Positions 43,226 through 48,154 of a stretch of DNA of 48,154 nt are shown piece after piece. The stretch is from Actinobacteria bacterium RBG_16_68_21 (lineage in GTDB: Bacteria > Actinomycetota > Acidimicrobiia > Spongiisociales > UBA11373). The notes beneath the pieces were generated by a model that was not told where the DNA came from, did not search any database, and saw only the letters and a list, made by a program, of their open reading frames with translations. Numbering within the stretch: the first letter of the stretch is position 1; each line of letters starts with the position of its first letter. The position numbers were made by a program, and so were the translations under genes. Location of the stretch: the NCBI GenBank assembly GCA_001767695.1, contig MELR01000013.1:132515-180668 (forward strand), in the 5' to 3' direction.

Positions 43226-43386
43226 AGGACTTCACCGCCTTGCCCATCAGGTTCACGCTCTGTGAGGTCGATGCGACTCGCCGACCATCTCGGGCATCGA
43301 CGAGATGAGGCCAGATGACCGCACCTGGTATCGGGGCGAATCGGAGTCTCTAGGCTGAGCAGCATGTCCACCGGGGAGGATCTGTC

Positions 43387-44451
43387 ATGGACTCCGCCGC
43401 CACTCAACCCGGCACTCAACCCCTGCACATCCTGGAGGGCCACACGGGCGAGGTGTGGACATGTGAGTTCTCGCCGGATGGACGCCTCATCCTTTCGGCT
43501 GGGCTCAACGGGGAGATAAGGGTGTGGGACGCCGCCACTGGCCAACCCGTACGTTCTCCGGATATTTCTTCAACGAAGGATCCTGCGGTCCAACAGGCGT
43601 CGTACTCACCCGATGGCCGGCTGATCGCCTCCGCCAGTTTCGCCGGCCCAACCCGGGTTTGGGAGACCGCCACCGGGGAGTTGCTACACGTCCTCAGGGG
43701 ACCGATGATGTCCACTCTTGCGATGCTCAGTGTGTTCTCTCCGGATGGCCGCCTCATCGCCTGTCCGAGGAACTCCCGCGTGCACTTGTGGGACACGCAG
43801 ACCGGCCGATTGCTGCACACCATGAAGAACACGGGAGGCCTTGCCGACATGTCGGTCGTTGCCTGTGCGTTTTCACCGGATAGCCATCTTCTCGCTTGGG
43901 CGGGCGGGGGAGGTGGGAAAGACCTTGGGATATGGGATGCCGCCACCGGCCGTCAGGTCTACCGCCTCAAGGGCCACAACCGTCTCGTATGGTGGTGTGA
44001 GTTTTCGCCAGATGGGCGCCTCATCGCCTCCGCCAGTGGAGACAAGACAGTTCGGGTTTGGGACACGGCCAGCGGTGAGCTCCTGCATACCCTGAAGGGC
44101 CACACCGACGAAGTGAAGGCCTGTGAATTCTCGCCAGATGGGCGCCTCATCGCCTCCGCCGGCAAGGATCACACGGTACGGACATGGGAAGCTGGCACCG
44201 GCCACGCGCTGCGCGTTCTGGAGGGCCATACCAACTGGGTCAACGCTTTAGCGTTCTCGCCTGATGGCGGCCTCATCGCCTCCGCGAGCGGGGACTGTAC
44301 GATTCGGATCTGGGACGCCACGACGGGTGATCTACGACGGATCCTGGCAGGACACTCCGCAGCGCTGAGGGCGTGCTCGTTCTCACCAGATGGGCGCCGC
44401 ATCGCCTCCGCCAGCAACGACCGCACGGTGCGAGTATGGACGACGGCGTAG
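43387..44451 (+). CDS. WD40 beta-propeller protein (8 repeats, no other domain)
   Basis: Eight SPDG/SPDS blocks, e.g. LHTLKGHTDEVKACEFSPDGRLIASAGKDHTVRTWEA. Confidence 0.93.
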   Translation: MDSAATQPGTQPLHILEGHTGEVWTCEFSPDGRLILSAGLNGEIRVWDAATGQPVRSPDISSTKDPAVQQASYSPDGRLIASASFAGPTRVWETATGELLHVLRGPMMSTLAMLSVFSPDGRLIACPRNSRVHLWDTQTGRLLHTMKNTGGLADMSVVACAFSPDSHLLAWAGGGGGKDLGIWDAATGRQVYRLKGHNRLVWWCEFSPDGRLIASASGDKTVRVWDTASGELLHTLKGHTDEVKACEFSPDGRLIASAGKDHTVRTWEAGTGHALRVLEGHTNWVNALAFSPDGGLIASASGDCTIRIWDATTGDLRRILAGHSAALRACSFSPDGRRIASASNDRTVRVWTTA

Positions 44452-44506
44452 CTGTCGGGACAGGCTCCACGGGTATCCGGTACCGTAGCCAACCTTGACT
44501 AGAGAT

Positions 44507-44905
44507 CTAGCGGGCGATCTCAAACTCGGTGTTGCAGGAGTCCGCAAAGAGACTCAGTTCACCAGTCAGTGTCGTGCCGTCAGCGCTGAATTCCCCTGTC
44601 CACGTGGCGATCGGCACTTGTCCGGCCAAGGTGACACCGAATTGCAGTTGACGCCCGTCCAAGGGCATCGGGTCACCCATTAGGAAACTGCTGTCGTCGG
44701 TCCAGTTGCCTTCGCAATGGACCGAATAGTCGACGTCCTCGATTGCTGTTCCGTCAGCCGTGATGAAGAAGGCAAAATCCCCAAAGGGCGTGGATCCTTC
44801 CCACACCCCCGCCCTGACTTCGGGTGATGCCTCACTGGCACACCCAGCCGACAGAAGAGTGACATAGAGTGCCACCGCTACGAGCCGAGGTCGCTGTCTT
44901 GTCAT
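44507..44905 (-). CDS. Small secreted lipoprotein, hypothetical
   Basis: MTRQRPRLVAVALYVTLLSAGCASEASPEVRAG; lipobox LSAGC. Confidence 0.65.
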   Translation of the reverse strand: MTRQRPRLVAVALYVTLLSAGCASEASPEVRAGVWEGSTPFGDFAFFITADGTAIEDVDYSVHCEGNWTDDSSFLMGDPMPLDGRQLQFGVTLAGQVPIATWTGEFSADGTTLTGELSLFADSCNTEFEIAR

Positions 44906-45160
44906 GGTGCGTCTGGTCCCTTCCTCAGGAGGCACTCTCCGGCTTGTTGGGCGATCTTCCTCTCTGGAGGATGGGCGCGATCGGTCGTGAATGACTTGCG
45001 CACGGGCACCTCTCCTCGTAGCGCGCCACCGACCCCCCCCGGCGTAATGGAAGCTGCGGCACAGCGCTAGAGGAGATGGTCCTAACTCCAGTAGTGGCAC
45101 GTGATCGGTCCCGATTCGGGACGACCACCTCTGTTCTTCAATCGTTGTCGAATTCCATAC

Positions 45161-45209
45161 CTGTCATGGGCTGACAGAGGTCAGCAGCCCCTCGGGGCCC
45201 CTGACCTCT
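45161..45209. repeat. Tandem hairpins including direct repeat copy 2
   Basis: CTGTCA-TGGGC-TGACAG, then AGAGGTCAG-CAGCCCCTCGGGGCCC-CTGACCTCT; the 26-bp repeat is 45180-45205. Confidence 0.75.
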
Positions 45210-45237
45210 CGGAGGAGGGTGTCCTCCAGGCCGTCGC

Positions 45238-46284
45238 TCAGCCGCCCAACATCCGCAGGGCCTCGGTAGCCCCCCAGGAACGGTCGTCGTCGAGTGGCCC
45301 GGGTCGGCCGGGATGGCGGGCACTCACCCCGGCTTCCACCGCAGCCTGGAGGGCGCTGAGAAACGCCCGCAGTTGGGGCGGGGGAGGGAAGTATTCCGAC
45401 TCCCGGGAGACCGAGAGGATCTCCACCCCGCCACTGGGGTTCACCGCCTCGATCACGGCGCGCACGCTGCTGTCGGGCGCAGAGGCGCCGGCGGTCACCC
45501 CGACGGTGGCGGCGCTCTCCAGCCAGGCCGGGTCGATCGAATCGGGAGCGTCCACCCGGTAGGCGGCGGCGCCGTGCTCGCGCGCCACACGGACCAGCGC
45601 CATCGTGTTCGACGAGGTCTCCGAACCGACCACCAGGACGACATCGGCGGCCAGGGCCAGCTCACGCACCGCCTCCTGCCGGTTGGTGGTGGCGTAACAC
45701 AGGTCGCTGCGGCGGGCGGTCCACAATTCGGGGAAGCGCCCCCGGGCGTCGGCCAGCACCGACTCCCACTCGAAGACTCCCAGCGTGGTCTGCGCCACCA
45801 GCGCCACCCGGGATGGATCCGACGGCGCGAAGTCGGCGAGTCCCCGCTCCGGATCCACCAGAGTCACCGCGGAGGGTGCCTCGGCGACGGTCCCCACCGC
45901 TTCGTCGTGACCCTCGTGGCCGACGTATATGATCTCGAACCCGGCCGCAGCCTTGGAGCGCACCTCGTGATGGACCTTGGTGACCAGGGGGCACACTGCG
46001 TCGACCATCACCGCGCTGCGCGATGCCGCCGCGGCGACCACTTCGGGCGCCGATCCATGGGCGGAGAGCATGATCGCCGCCCCCTCGGGCACGTCGTCGA
46101 TCGAATCCACGAAGACCACCCCGGCGCGCTCGAAGACCTCCACCACCGTGGCGTTGTGCACGATCTCGTGGAAGCAGTACACCGGTGGGGGGAAGACCCG
46201 CACCATCCAGGTGAGGGCCTTGATCGCCATTTCGACGCCTGCGCAGAACCCGCGAGGCTCGGCGAGGAGGACGCGTTCGACCAT
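45238..46284 (-). CDS. ispH: 4-hydroxy-3-methylbut-2-enyl diphosphate reductase
   Basis: VERVLLAEPRGFCAGVEMAIKALTWMV...VYCFHEIVHNATVV...CYATTNRQEAVRELA...SSNTMALVRVA; minus-strand TACCAT 6 nt before ATG. Confidence 0.94.
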   Translation of the reverse strand: MVERVLLAEPRGFCAGVEMAIKALTWMVRVFPPPVYCFHEIVHNATVVEVFERAGVVFVDSIDDVPEGAAIMLSAHGSAPEVVAAAASRSAVMVDAVCPLVTKVHHEVRSKAAAGFEIIYVGHEGHDEAVGTVAEAPSAVTLVDPERGLADFAPSDPSRVALVAQTTLGVFEWESVLADARGRFPELWTARRSDLCYATTNRQEAVRELALAADVVLVVGSETSSNTMALVRVAREHGAAAYRVDAPDSIDPAWLESAATVGVTAGASAPDSSVRAVIEAVNPSGGVEILSVSRESEYFPPPPQLRAFLSALQAAVEAGVSARHPGRPGPLDDDRSWGATEALRMLGG

Positions 46285-46378
46285 GGTTCGATGGTAGGCC
46301 CGGGGTGCGCACTGTCCCTGCAGGTACCTCGGCCGGTCACGAATGGGCCCGAGGCCGGGAACCTCATATCCTGCCCCC

Positions 46379-47701
46379 ATGAGTCGTCTCCCCGTCGTCG
46401 CCATCGTGGGCCGTCCCAACGTCGGCAAATCGACCCTGGTCAACCGCGTCCTCAAGCGCAGGGCGGCGGTGGTCCAGGAGAGACCGGGGGTCACCCGGGA
46501 CCGGCGGGAGTTCCCCGCCGAATGGTCCGGGGTCTCCTTCATCGTCGTCGATACCGGCGGCTGGGAGTCCGGCGGTGGCGGGCTGATCCCCGATATCAGG
46601 GGCCAGGCCGAGGCTGCGGTCGCCGGGGCCGACGTGGTGGTGGTGGTCACCGATGCCACCACTCCGTTCGGCGACGACGACCTCGCCGTGGCCCGCATCG
46701 TGCAGACCTCGGGGGTCCCGGCACTGCTTGCCGCCAACAAGGCCGACGCGGCGCGCGTCGAGTTCGACCTCGGGCATCTCTGGACGCTCGGTCTCGGCGA
46801 GCCCCATCCGATCAGCGCCCTCCACGGCCGCAACATCGGCGATCTCCTCGACGTCGTCGTCGCCCTCCTTCCCGAGGCTCCGGAGGGCGTCGGGGTCGAG
46901 GAGCTGCCCACGATCGCCATTCTGGGTCGGCCCAACGTCGGCAAGTCGACCTTGCTCAACAAGCTGGCCGGCGAGGAGCGGATGGTGGTGAGCCCGGTGC
47001 CGGGGACGACCCGCGATCCGATCGACACCATCGTCGAGCTGGAGGGGGAGCGATATCGGATCATCGACACCGCCGGCATCAGACGCGCCGCCCGGGTCGA
47101 CGACTCCACGGAGTTCTACTCGGTGGTTCGGGCCAAGGAGGTCCTCGCCTCCGCCGACGTGGCCCTGCTCGTCGTCGACGGCACCCAGGGAGTCACCCAT
47201 CAGGAACAACGCCTCGCCGAGGCGATCTCCGAGGCGGGGGCGGGTCTGGTGGTGCTGCTCAACAAGTGGGACATCACCGACACGGAGCAGAAGGACATCA
47301 CCACCGATGGGGTGGGCGATCGCCTCGGCTTCGTGTGGTGGGCGCCGGTCCTCCGCATCTCCGCTCACACCGGAGCGAGGCTGCAACGGCTCGGGGCCGC
47401 GGTCCATGCAGTCCTCGAAGCACGCAGGCTGCGCATCCCCACTCCCGAGCTCAACCGCAAGGTGATCGAATGGCAGGAGGCCCACCCGCCCCCCGTGCGG
47501 GGAGGCCGCCGGGCGAAGATCCTCTACGCGGTCCAGGCGGGTACCGAGCCGCCCACCATCATCCTCTTCGTCAGGGGCGGCGAACTCGCCGCGGAGTATC
47601 TGCGCTTCCTGGAGAAGCGTCTCCGCGACGACTACGAGTTCCTGGGGACTCCGCTGAGGCTGGTTACCCGCAATCGCCCGCCGAGGGAACGCTTGGGGTG
47701 A
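46379..47701 (+). CDS. der: GTPase Der (EngA)
   Basis: Two G domains: IVGRPNVGKSTLVNRV and ILGRPNVGKSTLLNKL; TATCCT 6 nt before ATG. Confidence 0.96.
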   Translation: MSRLPVVAIVGRPNVGKSTLVNRVLKRRAAVVQERPGVTRDRREFPAEWSGVSFIVVDTGGWESGGGGLIPDIRGQAEAAVAGADVVVVVTDATTPFGDDDLAVARIVQTSGVPALLAANKADAARVEFDLGHLWTLGLGEPHPISALHGRNIGDLLDVVVALLPEAPEGVGVEELPTIAILGRPNVGKSTLLNKLAGEERMVVSPVPGTTRDPIDTIVELEGERYRIIDTAGIRRAARVDDSTEFYSVVRAKEVLASADVALLVVDGTQGVTHQEQRLAEAISEAGAGLVVLLNKWDITDTEQKDITTDGVGDRLGFVWWAPVLRISAHTGARLQRLGAAVHAVLEARRLRIPTPELNRKVIEWQEAHPPPVRGGRRAKILYAVQAGTEPPTIILFVRGGELAAEYLRFLEKRLRDDYEFLGTPLRLVTRNRPPRERLG

Positions 47702-47738
47702 CCACCCTCGACCCGGCGCTCATCGGATCCTCGCCGGG

Positions 47739-47861
47739 ATGAGCGGTGAGACCGATGAGTCCGCGCCGCTCGGGTTCAAGATCCTCGTCGTGGCCGCGGC
47801 CGCGTACCTGCTGATCAGGGCGATCCAGGTCGTCGCCTGGCTGGTGGGGCGGCTCCTGTAG
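47739..47861 (+). CDS. Putative 40-aa single-TM small protein
   Basis: MSGETDESAPLGFKILVVAAAAYLLIRAIQVVAWLVGRLL; between der and tRNA-Pro. Confidence 0.4.
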   Translation: MSGETDESAPLGFKILVVAAAAYLLIRAIQVVAWLVGRLL

Positions 47862-47876
47862 GATTCGCGGTCCACA

Positions 47877-47951
47877 CGGGCTGTGGCGCAGCTTGGTTAG
47901 CGCGCTTGACTGGGGGTCAAGAGGTCGGGAGTTCAAATCTCCCCAGCCCGA
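47877..47951 (+). tRNA. tRNA-Pro (anticodon GGG), CCA not encoded
   Basis: Acceptor CGGGCTG/CAGCCCG, anticodon stem CTTGA/TCAAG with loop CTGGGGG, T-loop GTTCAAATC. Confidence 0.95.
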
Positions 47952-48154
47952 CGAGCAGACGCGACCCGCTGCCCGCTGCCCGCAAGATGGTTGCCTCTCC
48001 CGGTGATCCGGGGGCGACGCGAGCGAAGTGGGCGGAGGGGGCAACAGCCGCGTCGCCTCCCGTCCATCACAGTCGCCGGTCGCCGGCCGGGGCGAATCGG
48101 CGTTGTCACCCGTTTCGGCCAATAGCCAGCAGCTGAGAGACGAGGGGCAGTCCT

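Noticed and set aside
43387-44451. Tandem DNA repeats as a CRISPR or satellite array
   Set aside because: Period of 126 nt matches WD40 coding repeats; no spacers or cas genes.
43200-45205. Insertion sequence
   Set aside because: Direct repeats are present but there is no transposase ORF and no terminal inverted repeat pair, so an IS call is not supported.
47906-48136. 76-aa ORF overlapping tRNA-Pro
   Set aside because: Runs through the tRNA and has no coding support.

Overview
This looks like a high-GC actinobacterial chromosome segment, possibly from a deep-branching or Acidimicrobiia-like lineage (inferred from gene content and order only). Its core is a complete Pup-proteasome locus: mpa/arc, dop, pup, prcB, prcA, pafA, pafB, pafC, then a zinc-ribbon gene, tatA, tatC and a helY-like helicase. 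A second conserved block follows: HAD phosphatase, small acidic ORF, tlyA, nadK, recN, pyrG, xerD, scpA, scpB, rluB, aroA, cmk, then ispH and der. Between cmk and ispH lies a mosaic segment of about 5 kb with an acyl-CoA dehydrogenase, a decayed YdeI-family fragment, an Acr3 arsenite exporter, an 8-repeat WD40 protein and a lipoprotein. One tRNA-Pro(GGG) lies near the right end. I do not see a clearly new multi-gene system. The observations most worth testing are: (1) many start codons placed 6-8 nt after a TANNNT -10 element, suggesting leaderless mRNAs, including a 31-aa membrane smORF before trmI and an 18-codon ORF coupled by ATGA to a LON-domain-like gene; (2) two divergent promoters with overlapping -10 elements; (3) a PafBC/RecA-NDp-like promoter before the tlyA-nadK-recN operon; (4) a hairpin at the predicted 5' end of the proteasome operon mRNA; (5) an apparent AUC start codon for rluB; (6) a single-nucleotide frameshift in cmk; (7) 26-bp direct repeats bracketing the WD40/lipoprotein segment. 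No homology search was run; all family assignments are by eye.
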